Source: Azorinus chamasolen
Taxonomy: Eukaryota; Mollusca; Bivalvia; Cardiida; Solecurtidae
Reading direction: 5' to 3'
Length of the DNA: 64,000 bases
Assembly: GCA_963576725.1 (NCBI GenBank)
Contig: OY755239.1
Span: 58,745,453-58,809,452 of the forward strand
The translations under genes were made by a program, and so were the position numbers. Below, piece by piece: positions 1-11,409 of the stretch. Each line of letters starts with the position of its first letter. Position 1 is the stretch's first letter. The notes beneath the pieces are model-generated. The model did no database searches. It had not been told where the DNA came from and worked only from the letters and a program-made list of their open reading frames with translations.

Positions 1-233
1 CAATCGGGGTTATTTGTTGATATATTTAAAAAAAATTATACAGTACGTAGGTAAGGTACCCATAAAATGAAATAAAATCTTTATCATTTGAACTGTTAAA
101 TTTTGAATCATATTTGTTTCCCCAGCCGTTGCGTTTATTTTGCGGTTCGGTGTATTACACTCAATTTGGGAGTATATGGGATATTTTATGATTTTGTCCA
201 ACTATGCTGAGATAGATCCTCTTCGGAATATAG

Positions 234-462
234 TTAACCCATTACCTCATAGGCTCTTTTTAGAAACAACCTCTCTGAATTAATCTACCGAAAAGGAGCG
301 TTAATTTGAGAAAAGGAAATTTTTAGAAATTTGTAGTTTGAAACCATTGTGATAAATAGAGCATTTGCTCCTATAGGAGCAAATGCTCTATTTATCACAA
401 TGGTTTCAAGAAATGACTTTTATAGAGTCGTCAAAAGTCGTCAATATGAGGGATATGGTTAA
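234..462 (-). mobile_element. MITE family A (TTAA ends), with 68-bp perfect palindrome
   Basis: It begins TTAACCCATTACCTCATAGG and ends GAGGGATATGGTTAA. The central palindrome 340-407 has two 34-base arms that pair with no mismatch, from GAAACCATTGTG to CACAATGGTTTC, with apex GCTCCTATAGGAGC. The target-like TTAA is present at both ends. The TTAA/CCC start is characteristic of piggyBac-type elements. It is non-coding, hence non-autonomous. Confidence 0.8.
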
Positions 463-504
463 ACCCTTTCAGAGCGACTGTCAAAACATGTCTAACTCTA
501 ATAC

Positions 505-740
505 TTAACACTTTCCCTTTTTTATGTTAATTCTAAATTTCAATGCCTACTGAATATTCATGGACAAAATAGCTATAATGAAATATGAAATGTGGAACGA
601 AAAGAAAAGAAAGCGACCTTTTAAATTCCATCAGTAAACAGAGCAAAACCTGATCAGATGGTTCTTATAGGAGGCGTCTGATCTGGGTCTACTATGTTTG
701 CATATGCGTGAACTCACGTCTATATGAGGGAAAGGCAGAT
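505..740 (-). mobile_element. MITE family B (TTAA ends)
   Basis: It starts TTAACACTTTCCC and has CTACTGAATATTCATGG. The palindrome lies at about 634-712 (AGTAAACAGAGCAAAACC ... GGGTCTACTATGTTTGC) with apex GTTCTTATAGGAGG. It ends ATATGAGGGAAAGGCAGATAA. Confidence 0.68.
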
Positions 741-3094
741 AAAAGCTTAATTCAAATAAGGACGATCATTATTATGCCGAAAGATCATCTACTTATAAAG
801 ACACTCGCGCTAATTCATACAGTAGTATCAATGTAGTAATGTAATTCATAAATACATATTCGATATTGAACTTGCAACGTCCCCTATTCAAAAGCTATAC
901 TTGTGATTTAAACCTACATAATAGAGTCATAAATATTAACAAAAGTAATTAACTATTAAATGAACTTTCATAATGCGTGACTGATCTGCGTGATCTAACT
1001 TTAACCAATAGATTAAGCTCAAAATTATAGGGTAGGTCGAAAGATCGATCTTCCGTTGAATGCTTGAATAGTCTTTGACTAACTTCAAACAGATTAATGT
1101 ATATAAAAGCCAAATTCCGACACCCAGAATACATCATTCAACGGTAGCATAGCAAAACAACAAACATGCATACTTATGAATATATTTTTAATAAAAATAT
1201 AATTAAACACATAATAACGAGGTGTATAGTTTTTGACAATTATGTAATTCCTGAGTGAGAAGTGTTACGTACTATACTTGTTAATCGTGTACATGCATGT
1301 GCTATCAGAATACCCACATTAACTTCGCCAATATAGTTAATTATTATTATGTACTAAGTGAACAAAGTCAGTATTTGTAATCTAAATGCCAATTTAATAT
1401 ATATTTATGTATTATAGACCGTGATGGAAAATATACACAAATTACAGTTTCTGTCTATTGTGGTTATTGAATTCCATCTTGGCCAAATACTCTTCCGCTG
1501 CCAGATTGTGTCATCTGCAAAATTTGTCGCCTGCTACAAGTTTCTTTAAAAACAATTCTTCAAGTTTGTTCCAGAACCATAGTTACAGTAATTGGCACCG
1601 AAAGAATATATATTGATACTATTTCAACAAGTAGTGTTTAACAGATCAATATCGCAGGATCGCACTAGTAAACACAACATCAAAATTGATCACATTGTAT
1701 AAAAGCACTGTAATGTTCTTATAAATTTCTATAAAGTTAATGAGTTGTCATGTTGTATTTACTTGATATAAAACAATGATGCGTGTGGCGCCTGTGGTTT
1801 GGAAAATGAGATACCTGTGTGCTTTAATCTTACTACTTTCTGACTTTCAAGTTCTGTTAAAGAACACATCGGTCAGTTTTTCATACATATTCATATTTGC
1901 TTATACAAATTTTAATATTTGCTTATACAAATTTTAATGAAATAGTTTTGATCTACATTCTAGCGTACCATTTTCGCACTCATGTCCGTTTTAAAAGAAC
2001 AACATTTTCATATATTCAAAGTTACACCCATGTGTATGTCATGAAAATGGGTGTTACTTACAATTGATAAACAATCGTTTCTTTGATAACGGCCATGGGT
2101 CCGAAAAGTAAAAACTAGAGTGTGGATTAGGACTATTTTATAATAGTATGACTGCCCTCAGTACTTACTAATATTTAAGCTTATAGGTTTGATATACGAT
2201 GTGAATAAGTCGCTCATCTCATTTAATACTTATTTTTGTTATATTTCCGTACATTAAGTTAAGTGTTAAGTGTTGAATTTGTATCTATACTGCTTAAATC
2301 AACTTAACTTGTGTTAATTCGTCTGCGATTGGACTTTTTTTAAATCATGATTATAACTTATGGAAAAGTAAAAGAAAAATATATTATGACATTTTGTATT
2401 TTACGAACATATTAAATCAAGTTTCAAACACGATATATCAATAAACGAAATAAACATTTATTGCCTCGGCAAACTGAAACATTTTTATCTATGTCATTGT
2501 GAACAAAAGGTCATGGTTTAACACTTAGTAACAAATTACAGCGGATACTATCTGAATGTTCAAACATGCAAGTTAATTGGTTTCTACATGTACTTTTCCA
2601 CGAAACTCTCTAAGTCTCTTGTATTAATGTCAGAAAGTCTATCACACCATGAATATAAATCCCAGAGTATAACTACCATTTCTGGAAGACCGGAGACAAA
2701 GACAAAATGGAAAAGGGTCTAGTCATTATTTTTCGCAATATATGTGGCTGGAGGAAAAACATTAATTCTGACTGTTTTTCTAAGTTAAGTGGAAACAAAT
2801 AGTCTAAATGGATAGTTTGGTCCTGTCACAAAACATTTATTTCCGATAGTCCAACGACAACCTGTAATTATTGAGACGGTGCCGTTTTTCTTTTGGGAAA
2901 TTGCGATAAAACAATAAGACTGGGGATAATTTGCAAATAATGGATGAACTATCAACGTCAACCTAAGATTAATATGTAGCCTTTTTATAATTAGTTCATT
3001 GGTTCTTATTGTTAGAGTCTGTAGAATCAGAAGCGTAGCTGACTCCAAATGCATTGTACACCCCTTGGCTATAGGGGTCCGGAGGCATGCTTCC
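741..3094. other. AT-rich stretch without supported genes
   Basis: Apart from the 22-bp duplication I see only short chance frames (62 and 89 codons, minus) with no recognisable domain. Confidence 0.5.
1895..1938 (+). repeat. 22-bp tandem duplication
   Basis: ATTTGCTTATACAAATTTT plus AAT occurs twice, head to tail, without a mismatch. Confidence 0.9.
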
Positions 3095-3217
3095 CCGGGT
3101 AAAATTAGAATTGTGTAGTTGTGAAATCATTGTGATACATGAGCCAATCATCTGTTTATCACAATGGTTTCACAAGGTTACTTTTACAGAATCGTCAATA
3201 TGAGGCAATGGGTAAAC
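3095..3217 (+). mobile_element. MITE family A, degenerate fragment
   Basis: It contains GAAATCATTGTGATACATG and TTTATCACAATGGTTTCAC around a decayed centre, then CAGAATCGTCAATATGAGGC and AATGGGTAAA. One end is missing. Confidence 0.55.
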
Positions 3218-3999
3218 AGGTACATGACAAGACAGAACGTCTATCAAAGTATATCCCATACCCCACATTAGTATTCGTTTCTTTTTCCATTTCGGCCATA
3301 ATGTTTACACTTTTCAGATTGATTTTACGCACGTGCGTAAGTGTGTATCGCTAGCTACGCACCTGGCAATCTAGTGGGAGTGTGGTGTTACCCTTAATCG
3401 TTGTCGAGGACTAACAAAACCCAACAAAATGCAACATGTTATAGAATTTGTATATGTTCTAGTCAAATGAACCATTACAAAATATATACAAAGATTGTAA
3501 CACAACTGTGGAGGACAGATTCGATCCAGATGAGACGCCGACTAACTCTTGTCAGCAGTTTCCCAAATGTTTGTACTGATCTGAAATAAGTATAAATGCA
3601 ATACATTGTTTTGGCAGACATACCCTTTGGCAGTAAGGTAAGGGTTAATACATGGTGTTGTTGTACTATACACAAGTCGAATGAACTACACGTGTTTGAT
3701 GTCAAATGTTAGTGTCAGTTTTACGTCGGAAGGCATACATAAGACATATTTCACATCCAAAGCTTCTTTATCTGTTTTTCAGAAAAACACAACAATGGAC
3801 TGAATGTCCGTAAAACTGCGAGTAGTGACGAATTATATATTATCATGAACAACTGTGGGCGGTTTATTTAACTGTTTTGGCGCCAAATTTAAAAGTGTCG
3901 TCTGCAGTAATAATTTCATATTAAATATAATTCTAAACTAAATAATAAAGGTACATTAGTAAAACATTTGTTTTTAAAAACCTGTATGCTTGGGCTAAA

Positions 4000-4117
4000 A
4001 TAATACAGAAAACAGTGAAGTCCCAGGTCAAATGCCGCCTTTTCAAGACGGCATCTGATCTGGGACTACACTGTTTTCAATGGTGCCAGCAGGCGACATT
4101 GGCGCCGAAAGAGCTAA
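4000..4117 (-). mobile_element. MITE family J with palindrome of AAGACGGCATCTGATC type
   Basis: The palindrome 4007-4075 is GAAAACAGTGAAGTCCC ... GGGACTACACTGTTTTC with centre GCCGCCTTTTCAAGACGGC. The right end, GCGACATTGGCGCCGAAAG then CTAA, is the family C-type terminus, so J shares ends with C but not the hairpin. Confidence 0.6.
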
Positions 4118-4229
4118 TGCCGAATGAAACTGTTTGTTGATAACAAGATTTATGATCATACTACCTGATGCGAAACTTCGACCAATCATGAATCATTTGA
4201 TCTCATTGATCTTAATATGTTGATTTCTC

Positions 4230-4485
4230 CTGTGCTCAATTATGACTTCACAACAGCAGGTGGTAAGTGCTTGTTAGGTAGCCGTACTTCATTCTCAGTG
4301 TTGTTATATTTTCTGGTCCTTCGGGATCGTTAGTTTCGATGTTATTTGTTTTGAAAATTGAATACCGCTTAAGCCGGTGCTAGACGGCGTGATTAGTGTT
4401 GTACTTTCGTAACTGACTCGATACAACCGACTCTTCGCTTTTTGCATTGTTGCACTTGCTTTCGAAGGATCTCCTACTTTCAGAA
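4230..4485 (+). repeat. Dispersed repeat family R
   Basis: GACTTCACAACAGCAGGTGG, CTTCATTCTCAGTGTTG, GGTCCTTCGGGATCG and CCGCTTAAGCCGGTGCTAG occur in the same order at 27968-28210 and 57350-57700. No ends, coding sense or hairpin were seen. Confidence 0.6.
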
Positions 4486-4735
4486 CTTATGACTATGTCT
4501 TATTTTGTTGTGAAGGGATGTTTGCATCTTGGAAACAACACATGCAGACTCTGATCAGATGGTTCATGATTTGGATATACCTTGTTTGCCTGTCTGGATA
4601 TATATTGTTTCCATGTGGTATATTTTAATAAAAGTGTATCATGCAGATACTTAAATCCCCCCCAAACCACGTTCCACAAGACAAGGCATCCATCTACAAG
4701 CCAAGAATAACACAAGAAAGCCTTTCCATTCTCTG

Positions 4736-4960
4736 TTAACCCATTCCCTCATATAAACGTGTTATATAAATTTGCCAACAGAGTAGTTCCAGAGCAGACA
4801 GGAGCCGTCAGAGTAGGGTCTACTCTGTTTGCTAATGAAATGTGATAGATCTGTTTCTTTAGTTTCTAAAATGTCTACAATGTTCCACCTTCTATAATGC
4901 ATTATACATGTAATTATGTTGTCCATTAAAAGTCAGTAGGTATTCATCGTTTCGTTTGGA
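4736..4960 (+). mobile_element. MITE family B, partly decayed
   Basis: TTAACCCATTCCCTCATATA start. A reduced hairpin follows (CCAACAGAGTAG ... CTACTCTGTTTGC, apex region AGGAGCC), then CTACAATGTTCCACCTTC. The right TTAA is not found. Confidence 0.6.
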
Positions 4961-5729
4961 TATAGCGCCATAAATAGAACTAAATCTGGACAAGTCAGAT
5001 ATTAATATGACGATGCTGTGTTATTAAAACAACAAACGATGACAACTTAAATTCGTGTTGAAAATCAGTAAAATACCTGGTTATATTCTACTTTCAGTCC
5101 GAAGGACCGCTCAGCCGTCTGTACATTTACTCCACTGGTCATTGACTCATTCGCCTACAATAGTGAGCACCGCTAACATATGGCGCAATCGTGCAGCCGC
5201 ACTACCGGCTAGTGACCCTCACAGGTACGTTCTACAAGACAGCGCATCCATCTACAAACCAAGAATAACACGTGAAAGCAAATGGTACCATATACTTCCG
5301 TAAATTGTTGCTGTTTTTTGTTCTTTATATGTCTGGACTTTCTCGAGGGAAATCACCTATATCAATGCTGATTTAGGTTTACCACGATCATTTTCTCAGT
5401 AATGATAAACTGACATGGCTGAACTGACTGAACTGACCCATATCTATATTTTGAGCTGGAAGAATATTTTTGACAGAAGTATTTGCCCTATAGACCACAT
5501 TAGCACATTTACAAATGTGTATTGCCATCATTCAATATGAATTATTTTGATATTTCAGGTTAGGGTAAAATATGTAAAATGGTCACGTTTATTTCACCAC
5601 AATGTCTCGATTACTTTACATCAAGTAACTGAACAATATTAAGAATATTATACTCTAAATTATATCCCTGTTAAATTAAATTTATTTACCTCGTTTGACA
5701 GCAGTATAGGTTAGTGTTGCTTGTCGTTG

Positions 5730-5979
5730 TTAACCCTTCGCTTGCTATTCACGTCAATATACCTACCTGTAAATAGTGAGGACCCAAATGAGACAGTTCC
5801 TGTAGGAGCTGTCTCATCAGGGTCTGCACTATTTACAAGTTGATTGTGCAACCAGTGCACTCCACCGCAGTGATTTCACAGCGAAATACTTGTACACAGT
5901 GAAAATATATGTAATTATACAACAGGGCATGGGTAAAGAAGGAGAAATGTGTTTTAAATTTAAGCAAGAGACGGGTTAA
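5730..5979 (+). mobile_element. MITE family E (TTAA ends)
   Basis: TTAACCCTTCGCTTGC to GCAAGAGACGGGTTAA, 250 bp. The palindrome 5770-5833 (TGTAAATAGTGAGGACCC ... GGGTCTGCACTATTTAC) has apex GTTCCTGTAGGAGC. Beyond it are TTGATTGTGCAACC and TGTACACAGTG blocks shared with 29.8 and 50.7 kb. Confidence 0.78.
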
Positions 5980-6627
5980 AACTCTTTTGTTGATATGATA
6001 CTTACCTAGAGTGACAAACTGACACACATTACGACCACTCAGGTCACAATTCCACAGTGAGACTGTCCAAAAACAATTGGCAGAACTCCAAAGTGAATAC
6101 ATAATTTTATTTAAGTTACATAAATATATAAATGTACAGTTAATGTTTTGTTTAACTTGATAAGCAGCAAATGATAATATTGCTATACTCATTTACTGCG
6201 TTAGACTAGAAACCAGCGACTGAAATAATTGGGGTATCCTTTAACTCAAGCAACTTCATTTTAAATTGTGTAGATTACAACCCAGCCAAGTCTACTAAAG
6301 GGCGTTGGTGTTTGTTAAATTCTAAAAGTAGGAGGGTAGTCGACAGCAACATCAGCAGTGCAAAAGAAGAAAATGGAAACTTCATAAAGCGTTGGTGTCA
6401 TACTTCTACTTGTTCAGATATTAACATCGTTCAGTCCAGTTTATGAATTTGATTACATTGGCAAAGAGTTTGGATCCAGATGAGACGAAGGGTAACTCAG
6501 ATTTGAATCAGGGTCTAAATAGTTTGACACTCTGGTCGTATTCTGTAAAGAGTTAACTAAATATTTCCTTTTAGATACTATAGGCAAATAAAGTTTGTAA
6601 ACTAAAGGTTCCCAGGGATAAATGGGT

Positions 6628-7158
6628 TAATGGAAAAGTAGTAAAGTCAAGCAGGCAAAGCCACATACAAGACGCGACCACCACCAAAGCACCGATAGAC
6701 AGCATGACACACACATACACACACACAACCACACACCCAAACGCACACTCACACACGAGATAAACACAGAAAACATCAACAGACACACAAGAACTAGAGA
6801 CAAACACTCCACACATGAACAAAATCACAAGCACAAAGACGCAAGGCAAACAAAAGGAAGGATGACAAAGAGAGTACCGCCTTGGCACGGTCAGTAGCAA
6901 AAACACCACTGGGGGGATTTAAACCGGTTTACGGACGTCCTAACCTCACACTTCTCTCAAAGTCACCGTAGCTTTACAAATAGTGTAAATAAAGGTATCC
7001 CCGCCGGATGTAAAACATAGCATAATAACTGTGACAATCTGCCAAATATGTACTCAATGAGCACCTGCAGGTAAGCCGTTAAAGGCACGACAGGGAAAAA
7101 GTAATACATGAGTCTGGTAAGCTCATCCCGTATCCGGGTTTAAGAGTATACCATCATA
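6628..7158 (-). mobile_element. PLE 3' tail unit, type 2
   Basis: This follows RT copy A. It shares the AAACCGGTTTAAACCCCC block (around 6910-6930) with type 1 but diverges around it (CACTGGTGTTTTTGC variant). It ends with a GT-rich run (6700-6790) and GACTTTACTACTTTTCC at the 3' end near 6630. Open frames on minus here (112 and 61 codons) are low-complexity Cys/Val/Leu products of the GT run, not genes. Confidence 0.68.
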
Positions 7159-7159
7159 G

Positions 7160-8155
7160 AGTACTACCCTCGGCCTGTCATCGCGCAAGCAAAGAGGGTA
7201 GCGTAGCTACCGACTGTAAAAGGGTCGATAACCAAACATGCAGTGCGTTGCAATATAATGGGGACATAACCTTTCTTTTTAAATGTTTTAATGCGTTTTA
7301 TAAACAAATCATGAAAATGGATATGACCCCGAGTTTTCCTAAGTTTGTAGATAACATCCCCATAATAGTATGGTTGAGAAATGCCTTGTTGCAGTAACGT
7401 CCGTAGATTGCAATTATATTTACTAATGAGTGGTAAATTTCGATACTAAAATTTAGAAAACGTTTTCCGAAGTTTGTGATATCTGTAACCTTGCTTAAGA
7501 AGTTTATCAGTTATAACTAAATTACGACTATTAAAATATTCAAGCAAAGAACAGGCTCGGGCAAATCGAATAAGTTGAGAAATATGAACCCCTAAAGATG
7601 TAGAACGGGGCACATCTCCATCTAGAAAAGGATAATTAACAATTTTAAAATTAAAATCTTCTCTTTTATCCTATATTTTGGACGAAACTTTATAATTTCT
7701 AATTGAAAGATTCAAATCTAAAAATGAAGCTATAATGTCAGATTGATTCGCTTTGTTTAAAGACAGTTCTGTTGGGTAACTTGAAGAAATCATAGTTTCA
7801 AAATAAGGATTATCTAAATTCAAAATATCGTCTAAATACCTTGAAGTTTTATTAAAAGCATTAACAATATCGGTCTGTGTATCAGGTTTTAAGCTAAGCA
7901 TAAAATCCCTCTCATAGCAATACAAAAACAAATCTGCAACAAGAGGGGCACAATTTTTACCCATGGGTATACCAACAACTTGACGATATATGGTACATGT
8001 ACCCCCATAACGCACAAATATATTATCTAAAAGAAAGGTAAGAGATCTACAAACATCAAGGCAAGTCCACATTGTGTAATGTTCAACTTCTGAATTCGAA
8101 AAGAATGAACTTTGAACATTACAAGCAATGAACATTTTGTTTTCTCTGGCAAAAC
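7160..8155 (-). pseudogene. Second Penelope-like RT copy (A), 5'-truncated
   Basis: The minus frame 8155-7671 reads FARENKMFIACNVQ, YRQVVGIPMGKNCAPLVADLFLYCYERDFM, SRYLDDILNLDN and FLDLNLSI, then a stop at 7671. The remainder (YDKREDFNFKIVNYPFLDGDVP ... RFARACSLLEYFNSRNLVITDKLLKQGYRY ... CLVIDPFTVGSY) follows with stops and frameshifts to about 7160. The Asp pair of YLDDI is intact. The truncation just before FAREN is typical of incomplete reverse transcription. Confidence 0.8.
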
Positions 8156-8640
8156 TACAAAAATGAGTCATGCAGGAAACACCACATACAGAACAAACAG
8201 TCGCCCGAACAGCAACACAAGGAAACAGCAAATGTACATAACTATAAAAACAACAAGAGACGCACAAAGACAAAACAAACATACAATAGGAGGAAGATGG
8301 AACTACCGCTTTGGAACGGTCAGTGACAAAAGTCACTGGGGGTTTAAACAGGTTTATGGGCGCACAACCTCACACTTATTCCATCCCCACCCTAAAAGAC
8401 AAACAGTGTAAATAAACGTATCCCCTCTCCGACTAACCTACAACAACCGCGACGGCAAATACAGTGGTAAAGTGCATGTATAACGAAAACATTTAATTGA
8501 ACAAACTGTATCCACCTATCGCTAGTGTACTCATTGATTGAGCTGCAAACAGAGTAACTGTAGAAAAGTAATAAAGGGTACGACAAAAACGAAATAGTAC
8601 AGATATCCGACGTTCTCCTTCCATTTCTGGATTTAAGAGG
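8120..8640 (-). mobile_element. PLE 3' tail unit, type 1
   Basis: This directly follows the C-terminal RT block and is joined at its far end to FARENKMFI of the next, 5'-truncated RT (copy A), a head-to-tail array. It includes the GGTTTAAAC block near 8340 and a GT-poor coding-like stretch that is chance. Confidence 0.7.
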
Positions 8641-8654
8641 TCGCCTTCATAGAG

Positions 8655-9125
8655 TACTAAACCTTTCTTGTCGGCGTACATGCAAAGAGGCCAGCGTGAT
8701 TGCCAACTGTAAAAGGGTTCACAACCAAACATGCAGTATGTTGTAGTACTACAGGATCATATCCCTTTTTAATGAATTTTTTAACATATTTGATGAACAA
8801 AGTGAGAAAATGGGTATGTCCAATAATTTTACGAAGTTTGTAAATCACATCACCATAAAATTCAGGATGTGAAATACCGTGTCGCAGAAGCGCCTTGAGA
8901 TTACATTGGTACTTGCCAATAAGCGAGGGATTTCGATAGTAAAATTTAGAGAAAGTTTTTCTTAGTTTATGGTATCTAGTTAAAATGATATTTCGACTGC
9001 TAAAATCGTCAATAGATGAACAAGCTCTAGCAAAACGAATAAGCTGAGATATATAAACCCCGTAAGATGGTGCACGGGGAACATCCCCGTCAAGATGAGG
9101 AAATTAACAATATTAAAATCAAAAT
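8655..9125 (-). pseudogene. Penelope-like RT, C-terminal region
   Basis: The minus strand reads DFDFNIVNF, then with frameshifts GVYISQLIRFARACSS, YHKLRKTFSKF, GKYQCNLKALLRHGISH and IYKLRKIIGHTHFLTLFIKYVKKF, ending ...NPFTVGNHAGLFACTPTRKV and a stop near 8657. It continues exactly where the 9600 block stops (YDKRD / DFDFNIVNF). The two parts are separated only by the tail unit at 9125-9603. Confidence 0.75.
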
Positions 9126-9603
9126 CATAGTACAAAAATGAGTCATGCAGGAAATACCACATACAGAACAAACACTCGCCCGAACAGCAACACAAGGAAA
9201 CAGCAAATGTACATGGGTAGAAAAAACAACAAGAGACGCACAAAGACAAAACAAACATTCAATAGGAGGAAGATGGAAGTACCGCCTTGGAACGGTCAGT
9301 GACAAAAGTCACCGGGGGTTTAAACCGGTTTATGGGCGCCCAACCTCACCCTTATTCCATCCCCATCCTAAAAGACAAACAGTGTAAATAAACGTATCCC
9401 CTCTCCGACTAATCTACAACAACCGCGACAGCAAATACAGTGGTAAAGTGCATGTATAACAAAAAAAACATTTAATTGAACATACTGTATCCACCTATCG
9501 CTAGTGTACTCAATGATTGAGCTGCAAACAGAGTAACTGTAGAAAAGTAATAAAGGGTACGACAAAAATGAAATAGTACAGATATCCGACGTTCTCATCT
9601 CTT
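9125..9603 (-). mobile_element. PLE 3' tail unit, type 1, inside the RT reading frame
   Basis: It runs from GAACGTCGGATATCTG near 9600 to the GACTCATTTTTGTA end near 9125. It contains the conserved AAACCGGTTTAAACC block (around 9316-9332) and the GTCACTGACCGTTCCAAGGC block. It is nearly the same as the unit at 8120-8640. No coding sense is apparent; the open frames in it are chance. Confidence 0.7.
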
Positions 9604-11409
9604 TTGTCATATATTTTAGAAGAAATCATTCCATTATCAATTTTAAGGTCTAGATCAAGAAACGCTGCATAATTGTCGGACGGGTTAGCTTTATTCAATT
9701 TGAGTTCTTTAGGATAAATTGTAGGAATCAGAGCATCAAAGAAAGGGTTATCTAAGTTAAAAATATCATCCAAATATCGAGTTTCATTGAAGGCTTTTAT
9801 AACATCTTCTTGTGATGGAGGATTCAAACGCAACATGAAATCTCTCTCATAGCAGTACAAAAGCAAATCTGCGACAAGTGGTGCACAATTCGTACCCATA
9901 GGAATACCAATTACCTGACGGTATATAGCATTCCCATAACGTACAAATATGTTATCCAAAAGAAAGGTTAGTGATTCGTAAACTTCTGAGCAAGTCCAAT
10001 TGGTGTAATATTTCATTTGCTCGTCAGTAAAGAAAGCTTTTTCAGTATTACATGCCAAGAATGATGTTTTTTCCCGGGCAAATACTTTCTGAGTTAAGTT
10101 AGTAAGCTTATCCTTACTTAAAATATGAGGAAGAGTTGTGTACAGAGTAGAAAAATCTTACGTGTTACAGTGGATGCAAGATACCTTTTGTTCTTAAGTT
10201 TGTTTAAGACTTCTGAAGAGTTCTTAATAGACCAGAAGAGATTTATTCCAGAATTTTCATAAGTCTTATCACAGTAGAATTTTACATGTTCCTTTACCTT
10301 CGTTAAACAAGAAGTCAAAAGTATAGACAATTTAGTAGTTGTACATGAACTAGAATTTGCAATGAAACGCGCTTTATATGGGTTTTTTTTATGTAGTTTT
10401 GGTACCCAATACATTGTAGGAAGTTTATGTTGTGTAATTTTAATATCGGTTCCAAGTTGTTCACACTTTTTGACATGGTCTGAAACGATGGTCTTTTCGT
10501 CAGTAGTAACTGAAATGTATGACTTGGTATTAATAATTTTCTGCTTCAAGACATCGATATAATGTAATCGTCAAATAATAATCACATTATTCGATGCCTT
10601 ATCAGCAGGAACAAAAACGTATTTTGAATGGAAATCCTGTAAACCCTTTTTAAGATGTCTAAAAGAAATTCTAGGTTTAGGTGGAAAAAGGTGTATATTA
10701 GAGCTATAAAAGGAAATGCGTTTATCAATTATATCAAAAATTAGTTTTTTCCAACTAGAAAGAGCATTAGACTCAACATGTTCTCTTCGACACCATTTAA
10801 TACTAAAATTGTGTAAAGCCTCCGCAATCTGAACTCGACAAGAGTTAAAATATATCAAGGATGGTATTCTATATTTGGGACCTTTATTCAAAAAAGAGAT
10901 CGTAGACGTTTATCTTTAATTATCTCAAAATTACCAGTAATCACATGACCAGCCGGAGAATAGCAAAATTTTGAGGTGGCGCAATCTCAATTATCAGGAA
11001 TATTATCAATTTTATTATAGTTGAAAATTGTATTTCTGATGGGTTTGTTATATTTGTAGCAGACGATAGGTGGTTCTGTATTTTTAAAGTATTTAGGAAT
11101 AGTGTCAATTACATTTTTGTCTCTAAAAATACTTTGGAGGTCAATGAAATCAATACCTTTATTAATAAAAGGAATTTTCAAGGAGAATCTTTGGTGTTCA
11201 GATAATTTGTCAATGTGCGGTCTGAGAACATGTAGAGTAAAGCTTTGTATCAAACTAGCCGTTCCTATGAGAGGATCTGATCTAAAAATAATTTTATCGG
11301 CTTGCTCGTCAATTTCTTTTAATGAACATATAGATAAGGAGGAAAGTCTAGAAAGCATGGCATGTTTACCAGAAGTTAGACGTAAAGTATGTAGATCAAG
11401 AAGAGTCAT
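9600..11409 (-). pseudogene. Penelope-like reverse transcriptase, main part, frameshifted
   Basis: Blocks in order on minus: 11409-10987 (linker with PLIGTASLIQSFTLHVLRPH, ending at a TGA); 10980-10870 (SPAGHVITGNFEII, then a frameshift); 10891-10571 (VFVPADKASNNVII, an RT entry motif); 10549-10118 (LPTMYWVPKLHK, PYKARFIANSS); a frameshift near 10160 exposing DFSTLYTTL with the first catalytic Asp; and 10058-9600 (FVRYG, IYRQVIGIPMGTNCAPLVAD, then RYLDDI with the catalytic Asp pair, then FLDLDLKI). This is the typical Penelope-like RT order. It copies element RNA at a nicked target. Stops and frameshifts show it is no longer active. Confidence 0.85.

Noticed and set aside
5833..6192. Minus frame of 119 codons
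   Set aside because: Its C-terminal part lies on a family E MITE and the rest has no domain.
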